Shown here in pieces: positions 1 to 9,051 of a stretch of DNA of 64,000 nucleotides. A program made the translations under genes and the position numbers. The stretch comes from LC029 sp036676475 (lineage in GTDB: Bacteria > Bacillota > Bacilli > Aneurinibacillales > RAOX-1). Position 1 is the first letter of the stretch, and each line of letters starts with the position of its first letter. The stretch lies in NCBI GenBank assembly GCA_036676475.1, contig JAKFCU010000102.1, positions 72,430-136,429 of the forward strand. The letters are read 5' to 3'. The notes beneath the pieces were generated by a model that did not search any database, was not told the origin of the DNA, and saw nothing but the letters and a program-made list of their open reading frames with translations.

Positions 1-510
1 AACCGCAGCACCTCCAGCCCGCTCCACCGCTTTTGCATTTTCAACAGCATAAATATGCTCGTCATCCCAGCCAATGCGCATTTTCACAGTTACAGGCTTG
101 TCTACGGCTTCTACAACAGCGGAGACCATTTCCTCGATTTTATTGGGATCTAACAGCCATTTCGCCCCCGCATCACAGCTAATAATCTTCGGAACTGGAC
201 AGCCCATATTGATATCAATAATATCCGCATTCGTGTGTTGGTCTACATGTTGGGCAGCAGCGACTAAACTCTCTTTTTCCCCGCCAAAAATCTGCAGGCT
301 TAACGGCTTTTCCCGTTCATCTACATAAAGCATTTTCATCGTGCGTTGATTGCCATGAAGGACTGCTTTATCGCTCACCATTTCCGCACAAACTAAGCCG
401 GTTCCAAACTCTTTGGCAATCAAACGAAAGGCAGGATTACAAACCCCTGCCATAGGGGCTAGCACAACGTTATTTTTCAATTCGATATTCCCTATTTTTA
501 GTTTACTCAT
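1..510 (-). CDS. dusB: tRNA-dihydrouridine synthase DusB (3' end cut by window edge)
   Basis: The minus strand from 510 translates as MSKLKIGNIELKNNVVLAPM and onward without a stop to base 1, so this is the N-terminal 170 residues. The start of the barrel has the family motif APMAGVCNPAFR near residue 18, followed by the DINMGCPVPKI segment. DusB enzymes use FMN and NADPH to reduce uridines in the tRNA D-loop. The next gene upstream is a small HTH protein and then folK, matching the folK-yazB-yacF(dusB) order of Bacillus subtilis. The Cys in the MGCP segment and in the DAGAKW stretch are visible; the C-terminal helical domain lies outside the window. Confidence 0.93.
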   Translation of the reverse strand, partial: MSKLKIGNIELKNNVVLAPMAGVCNPAFRLIAKEFGTGLVCAEMVSDKAVLHGNQRTMKMLYVDEREKPLSLQIFGGEKESLVAAAQHVDQHTNADIIDINMGCPVPKIISCDAGAKWLLDPNKIEEMVSAVVEAVDKPVTVKMRIGWDDEHIYAVENAKAVERAGGAAV

Positions 511-513
511 ACT

Positions 514-720
514 TTATCCCTCATTTAATAATTCTCTTACCTCAATCCCGAGCAGCTGACCCATCTGTTCCAACAAATTTCCCGAAGGCTCCTTCATCCC
601 TCTTTCTACAGAACCGAGCAGAGAAACCGAGATTCCCATCTTTTCCGCAAATTCTTGCTGAGTATACCCTTTTAGCTTTCGATAAGCTCTAATTCTGTTT
701 CCCAATCGATGTCCTTCCAT
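514..720 (-). CDS. yazB: Small XRE-family helix-turn-helix protein (YazB-like)
   Basis: A 68-residue protein that is essentially one Cro/C1-type HTH domain: RAYRKLKGYTQQEFAEKMGI followed by SVSLLGSVERGMKEPSG covers both helices of the HTH. It starts inside the 3' end of folK (49-nt overlap in another frame) and stops three bases before the dusB start, so it is embedded in the folate operon and probably translationally coupled. The position equals that of yazB in B. subtilis. No effector domain is present. Its target is unknown; control of its own operon is a guess from position only. Confidence 0.88.
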   Translation of the reverse strand: MEGHRLGNRIRAYRKLKGYTQQEFAEKMGISVSLLGSVERGMKEPSGNLLEQMGQLLGIEVRELLNEG

Positions 721-1205
721 TTGTACACACCACTCTTATCCTTCACGTTCTCTAGCAGTTGGCTGGGCGTTTGAAATTGGTTCTTCCCTACTGGGATTTT
801 CTGAACAGCTGCGATCTCAGCGAATGGAATAAGGACAAACAGCCTGTCTTGTATCCGAGGATGAGGAATCTCCAGGTTCCCTTCTGCTATGGTTTCTTGT
901 CCATACGTCAATATATCTATATCAAGGGTCCGTGGACCCCATCGAACTTCTCGAACTCTCCCCAGCTTCCTTTCCACTTCCAATACAGCCTGCAGAAGTT
1001 GTTCAGGTGTCAACTCCGTTTTGCCGCCCAACACCATATTCAAGAAGGCAGGCTGCTCAACAAATCCAACAGGATCGGTTTCGTAAATATTGGATATGGA
1101 TTCAAGCCATATTCCTTTTTCTTGCTTCAACAGTTGGATGGCCTTCTTTAAATGTTCAAACCGATCTCCTATATTCGCACCTAATGATAAAAAAAATGAA
1201 ACCAT
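672..1205 (-). CDS. folK: 2-amino-4-hydroxy-6-hydroxymethyldihydropteridine pyrophosphokinase
   Basis: A 177-residue HPPK. It opens with SLGANIGDR (residues 7-15) and carries the signature RWGPRTLDIDIL at residues 88-99, which holds the two Mg-binding Asp residues. It transfers pyrophosphate from ATP to 6-hydroxymethyl-dihydropterin, the step between FolB and FolP. The start lies one base from the folB stop, typical of tight operon packing. The C-terminus is slightly longer than in short HPPKs and overlaps yazB. Confidence 0.96.
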   Translation of the reverse strand: MVSFFLSLGANIGDRFEHLKKAIQLLKQEKGIWLESISNIYETDPVGFVEQPAFLNMVLGGKTELTPEQLLQAVLEVERKLGRVREVRWGPRTLDIDILTYGQETIAEGNLEIPHPRIQDRLFVLIPFAEIAAVQKIPVGKNQFQTPSQLLENVKDKSGVYKWKDIDWETELELIES

Positions 1206-1206
1206 C

Positions 1207-1566
1207 TTATCTCCCTCTTCGGATCTCTACGGCTACCGATTCATAATGGCCCGGTATAGGGGGATCCGGTTTAATCACTCGTATCATGAGTTCGGCTAAC
1301 AAAGGAAATTGAGCAAGGGATCTCTCGGCAATCTGTTGGGCAATCCTCTCGACAAGCTGAAACCTTTCTTCTTCTACGATCTCTTGGCAAAGCTGATAAA
1401 CTTCTGCATAATTAATCGTATCCTTCAGATCATCCGAAAAACCTGCAGGACCTAAATCTAAATATAATTCCAAATCCACCAGATAGCGTTGGCCCAACTT
1501 ATTTTCTTCCGGATAGACTCCATGATACCCGTAAAAAGCCATTCGATTAAAATAAATCTTATCCAT
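1207..1566 (-). CDS. folB: Dihydroneopterin aldolase
   Basis: The start at 1566 (MDKIYFNRMAFYGYHG) is preferred because a strong GGGAGGGG ribosome site lies just upstream; an in-frame ATG 42 bases earlier lacks one. The product has 119 residues, the usual family length. The FYGYHGVYPEENKLGQ segment with conserved Tyr/His and Glu, and the later Lys in VIKPDPP, form the active site of the octameric aldolase that converts dihydroneopterin to hydroxymethyl-dihydropterin and glycolaldehyde. It sits between folP and folK in the folate operon. Confidence 0.95.
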   Translation of the reverse strand: MDKIYFNRMAFYGYHGVYPEENKLGQRYLVDLELYLDLGPAGFSDDLKDTINYAEVYQLCQEIVEEERFQLVERIAQQIAERSLAQFPLLAELMIRVIKPDPPIPGHYESVAVEIRRGR

Positions 1567-1568
1567 GA

Positions 1569-2375
1569 TCACCCCTCCCTTCTCCTGATCGCATCCATCA
1601 TGCGGCATACTCTAAGCGTCTCTTTCACATCATGAACACGAACGATTTGACAGCCCTTTTGAATTCCGTAACATACCGTGGCTAATGTACCCTCTACCCT
1701 TTGATCCACTGGGAGATCAAGCGTCTGCCCGATAAAGGTTTTCCGGGAAGTTCCTAAGAGGACAGGATACCCCAATGCTACAAGCTCATCCAGATGGGCC
1801 ATGACCTGAAGATTATCCTCATACGTTTTGGCAAATCCAATCCCAGGGTCGAGCCAAATATTTTCCTTTTTCACCCCAGCCTTTTGCACAAGGGATATAC
1901 TCTCATCTAGATCAGAAAGGAGATCCTTCATTAAGTTTCTATAATCCCTATTCTTTCTATTATGCATAAGAATTATGGGCACCTGATACGTTGCCGCTAC
2001 TTCAGCCATTCGGGGATCGGCAAGACTGCGCCAGATATCATTTAAAATATTGGCCCCTGCTTTCAGCGCTTGTTCTGCTACTTCTGCTTTATATGTATCA
2101 ATGGAAATCGGAATCGGAGTCTTGATTTCTTGTCGGATGGCAGAAATGACAGGAATAACCCGGCGTAACTCTTCCTCTAACGTAACGGGTGCCGCCCCCG
2201 GACGGGTTGATTCTCCCCCCAAATCGAGGATATCAGCTCCAGCCTCGATTAGCTGTTTAGCCTGTTCAATTGCTCGATCCATTGAATCATAGCTTCCTCC
2301 GTCGGAGAACGAGTCTGGTGTAACATTGAGAATTCCCATCACAAGGGTGCGTTCCCCTAGCTGTAATAAACTCAT
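1569..2375 (-). CDS. folP: Dihydropteroate synthase
   Basis: A 268-residue TIM-barrel enzyme. Visible motifs are GILNVTPDSFSDGG (residues 14-27), DLGGESTRPGA (51-61), LDPGIGFAK (175-183) and LGTSRKTFIG (207-216), which bind the pterin pyrophosphate and p-aminobenzoate. It condenses the FolK product with PABA made by PabABC and is the sulfonamide target. Its stop codon is three bases before the folB start. Nothing unusual is seen in the drug-binding loops, though resistance cannot be judged by eye. Confidence 0.97.
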   Translation of the reverse strand: MSLLQLGERTLVMGILNVTPDSFSDGGSYDSMDRAIEQAKQLIEAGADILDLGGESTRPGAAPVTLEEELRRVIPVISAIRQEIKTPIPISIDTYKAEVAEQALKAGANILNDIWRSLADPRMAEVAATYQVPIILMHNRKNRDYRNLMKDLLSDLDESISLVQKAGVKKENIWLDPGIGFAKTYEDNLQVMAHLDELVALGYPVLLGTSRKTFIGQTLDLPVDQRVEGTLATVCYGIQKGCQIVRVHDVKETLRVCRMMDAIRRREG

Positions 2376-2428
2376 CCGCTAACCTCCTTCTTCTGCTTGC
2401 TGGAGCACTGCGTCGAAAATGCTTGCTT

Positions 2429-3295
2429 TCACCAGCGCTTGTTGTGCCCGTCAGGGCCTAGCTTTTGAATGGCGGTTTGATAGTGATGAATTAGCCGATC
2501 CGTCAAAGGTCCACGAACAGATGGTAAAGTCACTCCGTCAATTTGATCGACGGAAACAATCTCCTGGATAGAGTTCGTGAGAAACACCTCTTCCGCAGAC
2601 TGCAGCTCGTCTACTCTGTAAAACCCTTCTAGCACTGGAATCCCTTCCTCTTGACAAGATCGAATCATAAAGTCCCTTGTTACCCCTGCAAGTAAACCAG
2701 TATCTTCATGTGGCGTATAGACCTTTCCATCTTGAACAAAAAAGAGATTGCTTACGGTTCCTTCCACAACATATCCTTCCCGATTGAGAAAGATGCCTTC
2801 TGCCGAGAAATGATTCCGATGTTCAAGCTCTTTTTTAGCCAACATATTATTGGCGAAGGATATCGATTTAGTCCGGAAATCTCCTTCACATGTCGATCGA
2901 TTTAATTCCAGTGTAATCAAGCTTTTTACCGCGGGATTTGATCCGATCGGTTTGGCCATGATGATCCAGGTAGGTTCATCATGTTCCTTGCCCCATAATC
3001 CTAACCCTTTCGTCCCACCCGATAAGGTAACCCGAATATAAGCATCATCAAGACCATTAGCTCTCAATGTTTGGTATATATCATTCTGCAGCTCATCGTA
3101 AGTTTTATTCATCTTTATTTGATATGAGGCAGCCGATTTCATTAAACGTTCATAATGCTCATGAAGCAAAAAAGGGACTCCCCTATAAGTACGAATCGTT
3201 TCAAACAATCCATAACCATAAAGAAAGCCGTGATCAAAAACAGAAATCACGGCCTGATCTTCGTTAAGGAGCTCTCCATTTATGAAAATTTTCAT
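2429..3295 (-). CDS. pabC: Aminodeoxychorismate lyase (4-amino-4-deoxychorismate lyase)
   Basis: A 288-residue fold-type IV PLP enzyme related to branched-chain aminotransferases. The segment TKSISFANNMLAKKEL (from about residue 142) contains the probable Schiff-base Lys143, and the early DHGFLYGYGLFETIR motif is typical of the family. It splits aminodeoxychorismate to PABA and pyruvate. It overlaps the end of pabA by four bases, so the two are translationally coupled. A D-amino-acid or branched-chain transaminase would share the fold, but the operon position settles the assignment. Confidence 0.94.
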   Translation of the reverse strand: MKIFINGELLNEDQAVISVFDHGFLYGYGLFETIRTYRGVPFLLHEHYERLMKSAASYQIKMNKTYDELQNDIYQTLRANGLDDAYIRVTLSGGTKGLGLWGKEHDEPTWIIMAKPIGSNPAVKSLITLELNRSTCEGDFRTKSISFANNMLAKKELEHRNHFSAEGIFLNREGYVVEGTVSNLFFVQDGKVYTPHEDTGLLAGVTRDFMIRSCQEEGIPVLEGFYRVDELQSAEEVFLTNSIQEIVSVDQIDGVTLPSVRGPLTDRLIHHYQTAIQKLGPDGHNKRW

Positions 3296-3870
3296 CGTTT
3301 CACTCCAGATAATCCGATAAAATTACGCAGTAGTTCCTTCCCATAATCCGTAATAATCGATTCTGGATGGAATTGAACACCTTCCACTAGCATTTCCTTA
3401 TGTCTAATTGCCATGATTTCGCCTTCTTCTGTCCAAGCGGATATCTCTAGACAATCCGGCATTGTTTCCTTTTCCACGATCAAAGAATGATACCTTGTTG
3501 CGGTAAACGGAGAGGGGATTCCGGAAAAGATCGAACGTTCATCATGGAAAACCGATGATGTTTTCCCATGCATTAATCTTTCAGAACGAATCACCTTCCC
3601 ACCAAAGGCCTGTGCTATGGATTGGTGTCCCAGACAAACCCCCAAAATAGGAATTTTGCCTGAAAAATGTTCAATCACCTGCAGGCTGATCCCGGCTTCG
3701 TTCGGTGAACATGGCCCCGGTGAAACGACAATGTGGTCGGGATTCATTTCGGTTATTTGATCAATCGTGATTTTATCATTTCGAAAAATTTGCAGCTCTT
3801 CCCCCATCTCACCTAAAAACTGAACGAGATTGTACGTAAAAGAATCATAATTGTCGATCATAACTATCAT
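3292..3870 (-). CDS. pabA: Glutamine amidotransferase subunit of aminodeoxychorismate/anthranilate synthase
   Basis: A 192-residue class I amidotransferase. The nucleophile is in GVCLGHQSIAQAFGG (Cys79) and the partners are in QFHPES (His168, Glu170). It hydrolyses glutamine and passes ammonia to PabB. In B. subtilis the equivalent subunit serves both PabB and TrpE; no trp gene is visible here, so the same dual role is inference. It lies four bases downstream of pabB and overlaps pabC. Confidence 0.95.
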   Translation of the reverse strand: MIVMIDNYDSFTYNLVQFLGEMGEELQIFRNDKITIDQITEMNPDHIVVSPGPCSPNEAGISLQVIEHFSGKIPILGVCLGHQSIAQAFGGKVIRSERLMHGKTSSVFHDERSIFSGIPSPFTATRYHSLIVEKETMPDCLEISAWTEEGEIMAIRHKEMLVEGVQFHPESIITDYGKELLRNFIGLSGVKR

Positions 3871-3874
3871 GAAA

Positions 3875-5359
3875 TCATCTCTCCTCTCTAAACTCTACTC
3901 GATATACTTGTGTGACTTGACTAAGCTCAACTGATTTCAATAAGGCTTCAGCCTTCTTTAATGATTCATAATACTCTGCTTCTGGCTTGGAGTCAATAAC
4001 AATTCCCGCTCCTGCTTGCACATGTCCAAGTCCATTTTGGGCAATCATGGTTCGGATCACAATATTCAATTCCATATCTCCATTAAAACCGATCCAGCCA
4101 ATGGATCCTGTATAGAGCCCCCGTTTGACCGGTTCGAGCTCCTCAATAATTTCCATCGTGCGAATTTTCGGAGCTCCGGTAATGGTTCCCCCTGGAAAAC
4201 AAGCCCGAATGGCATCATAACCTGTTTTATCATTCGCTAACGTACCCTCGACATGAGAAACAATGTGCATCACATGAGAATATTCTTCAATAACCATCAG
4301 ATCGGTCACTTGCACCGTTCCATACTGACAAACTCGTCCTAAATCATTACGTTCCAAATCCACGAGCATGATATGCTCTGCCCGTTCTTTTTCATTTTCA
4401 ATTAATTCACGAGCCAACTGGAGATCCTCTTCCCGGTTCTGTCCGCGAGGCCTTGTCCCGGCAATGGGTCTGGTGCTTATCTTTCGATCCTTGATTTTGA
4501 TCAAAAGCTCTGGTGAACCACTAACGACCTGGAATTTCGGATAATGAAGATAGCCCATATAAGGAGAAGGATTTAGTTTACGTAAGGTTTTATAAATGTC
4601 CCAGGGAGAAGCAGAGATTGGAAAATCTTGTCGTACCGAAAGATTGACTTGAAAGACATCTCCTGAAACGATGTACTCCTGAACCTCCCTCACCGCTTGC
4701 TCAAATTTTTCTTTTGTAAAAGACGGTTTAATTGATAAGGTCCTACCCTGATGCTTCACTTCAACAGCATCGCAGGCGGGCTGAATCGATTTGAATTGAT
4801 CTTTCATTTCCTTTAGTCTTCGATAGCCGGATTCATAATCATCATTTGAAACAAGTAGTACGTTGGTAATCAAATAGGTCACCAGGTTCTCATGATCTAT
4901 CGCAATAACATCCCGGTACACCGTAAAAATCAGATCAGGGAGCTGCAAATCATCATGAGCATGATGCGGGATCGTCTCTATATGTTGTACCATATCATAC
5001 GATAAATATCCTAAAGCCCCACCTTGCCAATCCGGTCCTTCCGTCCATGATGGAGACTTCCAGTTTTCCATAAGGTGTTGAAGCTCATGGAGGGGATCAT
5101 CTGTAGTGATAGATTTTCCTTGCGAATCCGTTTGGATCTCTCCATTTTTAGATTGAATGCGGTCGATCGGAGAAAATGCCACATAAGAGTATTTTCCTGC
5201 TCTCCCGGTTTCGAGCAGCGCTCCCTGTTCTGGATCAGGACAAAAAGCTTCATAAATAGCAGCCACTTCGATCACTTTCGATAATTTTTCTATTAAAGGA
5301 ATCGTATTATATCCTTTTTTCATTGCTTCCAAATACTGAGTCTGCGAAATTACGGTCAT
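3875..5359 (-). CDS. pabB: Aminodeoxychorismate synthase component I
   Basis: A 494-residue chorismate-binding enzyme, first gene of the folate operon. The C-terminal half has RPIAGTRPRG (297-306), LVDLERNDLGRV (332-343) and PGGTITGAPKIR (389-400). The PIAGT form is the one usual in anthranilate synthase; many PabB enzymes have PIKGT with a catalytic Lys, but Bacillus PabB proteins also carry Ala, so the assignment rests on neighbours pabA and pabC. It aminates chorismate at C4 with ammonia from PabA. A hairpin terminator for cysK lies just upstream, so the operon must have its own promoter in the short gap or depend on read-through. Confidence 0.93.
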   Translation of the reverse strand: MTVISQTQYLEAMKKGYNTIPLIEKLSKVIEVAAIYEAFCPDPEQGALLETGRAGKYSYVAFSPIDRIQSKNGEIQTDSQGKSITTDDPLHELQHLMENWKSPSWTEGPDWQGGALGYLSYDMVQHIETIPHHAHDDLQLPDLIFTVYRDVIAIDHENLVTYLITNVLLVSNDDYESGYRRLKEMKDQFKSIQPACDAVEVKHQGRTLSIKPSFTKEKFEQAVREVQEYIVSGDVFQVNLSVRQDFPISASPWDIYKTLRKLNPSPYMGYLHYPKFQVVSGSPELLIKIKDRKISTRPIAGTRPRGQNREEDLQLARELIENEKERAEHIMLVDLERNDLGRVCQYGTVQVTDLMVIEEYSHVMHIVSHVEGTLANDKTGYDAIRACFPGGTITGAPKIRTMEIIEELEPVKRGLYTGSIGWIGFNGDMELNIVIRTMIAQNGLGHVQAGAGIVIDSKPEAEYYESLKKAEALLKSVELSQVTQVYRVEFREER

Positions 5360-5378
5360 GATGTCACTCCTATTAAAG

Positions 5379-5407
5379 AAAAGGGAATCACGAAGTGATT
5401 CCCTTTT
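5379..5407 (-). terminator. Rho-independent terminator after cysK
   Basis: A perfect 13-bp stem (arms 5379-5391 and 5395-5407, loop GAA) directly follows the cysK stop and is followed on the minus strand by CTTTTCTTT. It separates cysK from the pab/fol operon. Confidence 0.9.
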
Positions 5408-5410
5408 GTT

Positions 5411-6346
5411 TTATTCTTCAAATTGATAAAGTGGTGTACTTAAATATCTTTCTCCGTTACTTGGTATAATAGCAACTACTTTCTTTCCTTTGCCTAGCTT
5501 TTCTGCCACTTTCAAAGCGGCAAAGATAGCAGCTCCGGAAGAAATTCCACCTAGAATACCTTCCTCTCTTGCCACACGGCGAGACGTTTCAAAGGCTTCT
5601 TCATTTTCAACCAAGACGATTTCATCGTAGATTTCAGTGTTAAGGATTTTCGGAATAAATCCTGCTCCAATACCTTGAATTTTATGTGGGCCTGGCTTAC
5701 CTCCGGATAATACAGCAGATGCCGTAGGCTCAACCGCTACGATCTGAATATTCGGATATTGTTCCTTTAAAACCTGACCGGCACCGGTAATCGTTCCGCC
5801 CGTTCCAATTCCGCTAACGAAAGCATCGATCCCGCCAAGCTGCTCAGCTTGTGCTAGTAGCTCTTTTCCTGTGGTATTACGATGGATTTCAGGGTTTGCC
5901 GGATTTTCAAATTGCTGTGGAATAAAATAAGTTGAATCCTCGTTGGCAAGCTCTTGTGCCTTGCGAATCGCTCCGCCCATTCCTTCAGGTCCAGGAGTCA
6001 GTACAAGTTCAGCTCCATAAGCACGAAGAAGGTTTCTTCGTTCCATACTCATCGTTTCCGGCATAACTAAGATCGCGCGATACCCTTTTGCTGCGGCCAC
6101 CATGGCCAACCCGATCCCTGTATTACCGCTTGTAGGTTCCACAATCGTACTGACACCAGGCTGGATTATTCCTTCTTTTTCAGCGGCTTCAACCATAGCC
6201 AATGCAATACGATCCTTCACACTACTTCCAGGATTGAAAAATTCAAGTTTCAAATAAACATCCGCATGTTCTGGATTAGTAACGCTGTTAAGCTTCACAA
6301 GTGGAGTATTTCCAATTAATTCAATAATAGAGTTAGCTACCTTCAT
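5411..6346 (-). CDS. cysK: Cysteine synthase A (O-acetylserine sulfhydrylase)
   Basis: The start at 6346 is chosen because GGAGG lies seven bases upstream; the longer frame would begin inside that site. The product has 311 residues. The PLP lysine is Lys44 in SSVKDRIAL and the phosphate-binding loop is PTSGNTGIG (about 71-79). A GISSGAA motif near the C-terminus completes the family pattern. It makes cysteine from O-acetylserine and sulfide. It has its own promoter and terminator, so it is a single-gene unit between the folate operon and the hslO/nad cluster, as in B. subtilis. Confidence 0.97.
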   Translation of the reverse strand: MKVANSIIELIGNTPLVKLNSVTNPEHADVYLKLEFFNPGSSVKDRIALAMVEAAEKEGIIQPGVSTIVEPTSGNTGIGLAMVAAAKGYRAILVMPETMSMERRNLLRAYGAELVLTPGPEGMGGAIRKAQELANEDSTYFIPQQFENPANPEIHRNTTGKELLAQAEQLGGIDAFVSGIGTGGTITGAGQVLKEQYPNIQIVAVEPTASAVLSGGKPGPHKIQGIGAGFIPKILNTEIYDEIVLVENEEAFETSRRVAREEGILGGISSGAAIFAALKVAEKLGKGKKVVAIIPSNGERYLSTPLYQFEE

Positions 6347-6390
6347 CCGTTCTTCCTCCAATACCAAGTAAAAATGTAGGTTTTATAGAA

Positions 6391-6419
6391 ATTATACTGA
6401 TGGGATCAATTTTTGTCAA
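6391..6419 (-). promoter_or_regulatory. Sigma-A promoter of cysK
   Basis: On the minus strand a perfect TTGACA (6414-6419) is separated by 17 bp from a perfect TATAAT (6391-6396). The start site would fall about 35 bases before the cysK ATG. The -35 box overlaps the stop codon of the upstream foldase gene. No operator was identified by eye. Confidence 0.88.
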
Positions 6420-7306
6420 TCTACATTCTGTTTTAATTGGAAAATTTCTACACCAGCTCCTTTCTTCAATTTATCCAGAACATGTTCAAGAGATCCTACT
6501 TGATTTAAGGCAAGCTCACGCTTAATCTCGGTCTTGACCTCATCAAAGTTTCGAATCACTGCTTCTTTTTTCTTTATCAGTTTAATCACTACATATCCCT
6601 TTTCAATAGGGATTGGGGGGCTAATCTCCTCTTCTTTCAGCAGCAAAGCTTGATCGGTGATCTCTTGATCCACATCTCCACCTAGAAGAGAGATCCAGCC
6701 TAAATCACCTCCGCTAGCCGCCGAATAAATTTCTGTGGATCTTTCTTTGGCTAACGTTTGAAAATCCGCTCCATTTTTCAACTCCTGAATCACTTGTTCA
6801 CTCTCCATTTTATTCTTTGAATAAATGGCAGAGACCCTGGCTAATGGAGGTTGATTATATTTTTGTCGATTGGTCTCATAATATTGGAATATTTCCTGTT
6901 CGCTAATATCTATATCCATCGTGGCGATTTTTTCCAAAAGAAGATAATGCCGAAGTTCTTCTTTCCATTCCTCAGTTTCCCTCTTGGTATCCCCCAAACC
7001 CTGGTTTCGATCCATAAATCGTCCATTTAGCTTTTGAAATTCTGCTTCAAGCTCTTGATTCGTAATCGTAATTTCGCTTTTTTCGGCTTGTTGGAGGACA
7101 ACCTGTTGATCAATCATTTTATTTAATACAAGCTGCCCATATTTCCCCTTAAGTTCCCTGGTCCAATCTCCCTCCGTAATTGTCACATCGCCTACTACAG
7201 CGACCTTTCGCGTTCCGAGAAGCTCTGCATACTTCCACCCGAATACGGCCAACAATAGGACCAGAGAACCAATCAATCCCCACAACAGCTTTGTATTTCT
7301 CATCAT
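6416..7306 (-). CDS. Membrane-anchored parvulin-type peptidyl-prolyl isomerase (YacD/PrsA-like)
   Basis: A 296-residue protein with an N-terminal hydrophobic segment (about residues 8-27, LLWGLIGSLVLLLAVFGW) and no lipobox cysteine, so it is probably anchored by an uncleaved signal. A SurA-like N-domain is followed by a parvulin domain around residues 150-240, with SGGDLGWISL matching the isomerase core. It would fold exported proteins at the outer face of the membrane. It sits between hslO and cysK, the place of yacD in B. subtilis. A second, lipoprotein foldase is found at 26430-27527. Confidence 0.87.
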   Translation of the reverse strand: MMRNTKLLWGLIGSLVLLLAVFGWKYAELLGTRKVAVVGDVTITEGDWTRELKGKYGQLVLNKMIDQQVVLQQAEKSEITITNQELEAEFQKLNGRFMDRNQGLGDTKRETEEWKEELRHYLLLEKIATMDIDISEQEIFQYYETNRQKYNQPPLARVSAIYSKNKMESEQVIQELKNGADFQTLAKERSTEIYSAASGGDLGWISLLGGDVDQEITDQALLLKEEEISPPIPIEKGYVVIKLIKKKEAVIRNFDEVKTEIKRELALNQVGSLEHVLDKLKKGAGVEIFQLKQNVD

Positions 7307-7314
7307 GTTTCACC

Positions 7315-8196
7315 TTATTTCTTCACAGCATCTAATAACCGTTCAAGCCTAGACCGATCCACATGATATTTTTCGTTACAGAAGTGGCATATCATTTCCG
7401 CTTCCCCTTTTTCCTCAATCAGGCTCTGAAGCTCACCATGACCTAAACTAATCAACGCATTCTCTATTCGTTCCTCTGAGCAGTGACAGGAGAATACAAT
7501 ATCTAGCGAACCTAAAAACTCGACATCTTCTTCTCCAAGAATCTTTTGCAAAATCCCTTCTGGCGTGAGACCCTCATCAATCATCGTGGATACAGGAGGA
7601 ATTTGACTTAGCTGTTGCTCAATTTCATAAATATCCTCGTCTTTTAAACCCGGTAACAGCTGAATGACAAAACCTCCTGCCGCTTTAATGGAGTTATCCG
7701 GATTCACCAGTACCCCTACCCCAACAGCAGAAGGAGTTTGTTCCGATTTAGCAAAATAATAGGTAAAATCTTCTCCTAATTCTCCGGAAATCAGCTCAAC
7801 ACTCCCATGATAGGGATCTTTTAAGCCGAGATCCTTCGTAACCGTTAGAAACCCTTCTAGTCCAACAGCCCCAGCGACATCCAATTTCCCTTTAGCATTA
7901 AGGGGTAGATGAGTATGGGGGTTAGTAACAAATCCGCGAACTTCCCCTATCGCATTCGCATCAGCCACAATCTGGCCAATCGGACCACCACCCTTAATGA
8001 TGACGGTTAAACGCTCTTTTCCCTTTAACATGGCTCCCATCACAGCGGTAGCTGTTACGGTCCGCCCTAAAGCAGCACTTGCCGTCGGCCATGTATCCAA
8101 TCTCTGTCGGCACTCTTCTACTAAATTTGTGGATCGGATGGCAAAGGCTCTAACCTTTCCATTGCGGGACAGCGCCCGAACCAAATAGTCTTTCAA
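7315..8196 (-). CDS. hslO: Redox-regulated chaperone Hsp33
   Basis: A 293-residue Hsp33. The zinc switch is complete at the C-terminus: Cys237 and Cys239 (CHC) with Cys270 and Cys273 (CHFC). Oxidation of these Cys releases zinc and activates holdase activity. The N-terminal domain has the conserved AATALGRTVTA-type stretch near residue 40. Its start overlaps the coaX stop by four bases, and a membrane foldase follows, so the cluster is coaX-hslO-ppi as in B. subtilis. Confidence 0.96.
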   Translation of the reverse strand: MKDYLVRALSRNGKVRAFAIRSTNLVEECRQRLDTWPTASAALGRTVTATAVMGAMLKGKERLTVIIKGGGPIGQIVADANAIGEVRGFVTNPHTHLPLNAKGKLDVAGAVGLEGFLTVTKDLGLKDPYHGSVELISGELGEDFTYYFAKSEQTPSAVGVGVLVNPDNSIKAAGGFVIQLLPGLKDEDIYEIEQQLSQIPPVSTMIDEGLTPEGILQKILGEEDVEFLGSLDIVFSCHCSEERIENALISLGHGELQSLIEEKGEAEMICHFCNEKYHVDRSRLERLLDAVKK

Positions 8197-9038
8197 ACGT
8201 TTCGCCTGCCTTTCAACTCAACATTGCTTTTAACGTTAGGTCTCTGAGCCGTAGTCTTTGCTCCAGCCAAGAGTTCTTTGTTTCGTTCGTATATGAGCAT
8301 GAGTCCCTTTAACGTGAGAAAGGGATCTACAATATCTATACTATTGGTTTCTTCTTTTATTAAATTAGAAAACCCACCCGTTGCGATCACTTTGGGATTA
8401 ACATGAAGCTCTGCCTTCATTCTATTTACGATTTCATTTACTTGTCCTACAAATCCATACACAATGCCTGCCTGCATCGCCACAACCGTATTTTTAGCTA
8501 ATACGGTTGTGGGCCTTGCAATTTCAATACGAGGAAGCTTAGAGGCCCGGGTGTACAAAGCTTCAGTTGATATACTTATTCCCGGGGCAATAGCTCCTCC
8601 AGCCCACTGGCCCTGCTGATCGATATAACAAAAGGTGGTTGCCGTTCCAAAATCGACAACAATTAAGGGTGGCCCATAATAATGGATGGCTGCCACGGCA
8701 TTCACAATACGATCAGCACCCACCTCACGGGGATTCTCCGCTTTAATATTCATCCCTGTTTTGACACCAGGTCCAATAATGAGCGGCTTATGATAAAAGT
8801 ATTTCTGGCACATACTTTCCAGAGTAAACATCAACGGGGGAACAACTGAAGAGATGATGATTCCTTCGATAGATGTTGAATTCACTTCCATATCACGAAA
8901 CAAGCTTTTAATCAGCATCCCGTATTCATCATCTGTTTTGCCCCGCTCAGTAGCGATTCGCCAATGATGTTTTAATACTTCGCCTTCAAAAACACCTAAT
9001 ACAATATTAGTGTTTCCCACATCTAAGACTAGAATCAT
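8193..9038 (-). CDS. coaX: Type III pantothenate kinase
   Basis: Two ATG codons are adjacent; the second (9038) is preferred because GGAGGAG is then about six bases away. The 281-residue product starts MILVLDVGNTNIVLGVF with the phosphate-binding Asp6, and carries GADRIVNAVAA and DFGTATTF, the PHOSPHATE-1 and PHOSPHATE-2 type motifs of the ASKHA fold. It phosphorylates pantothenate in CoA synthesis; type III enzymes need a monovalent cation and are not inhibited by CoA. It lies between nadC and hslO. Confidence 0.95.
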   Translation of the reverse strand: MILVLDVGNTNIVLGVFEGEVLKHHWRIATERGKTDDEYGMLIKSLFRDMEVNSTSIEGIIISSVVPPLMFTLESMCQKYFYHKPLIIGPGVKTGMNIKAENPREVGADRIVNAVAAIHYYGPPLIVVDFGTATTFCYIDQQGQWAGGAIAPGISISTEALYTRASKLPRIEIARPTTVLAKNTVVAMQAGIVYGFVGQVNEIVNRMKAELHVNPKVIATGGFSNLIKEETNSIDIVDPFLTLKGLMLIYERNKELLAGAKTTAQRPNVKSNVELKGRRNV

Positions 9039-9051
9039 CATACTCCTCCGA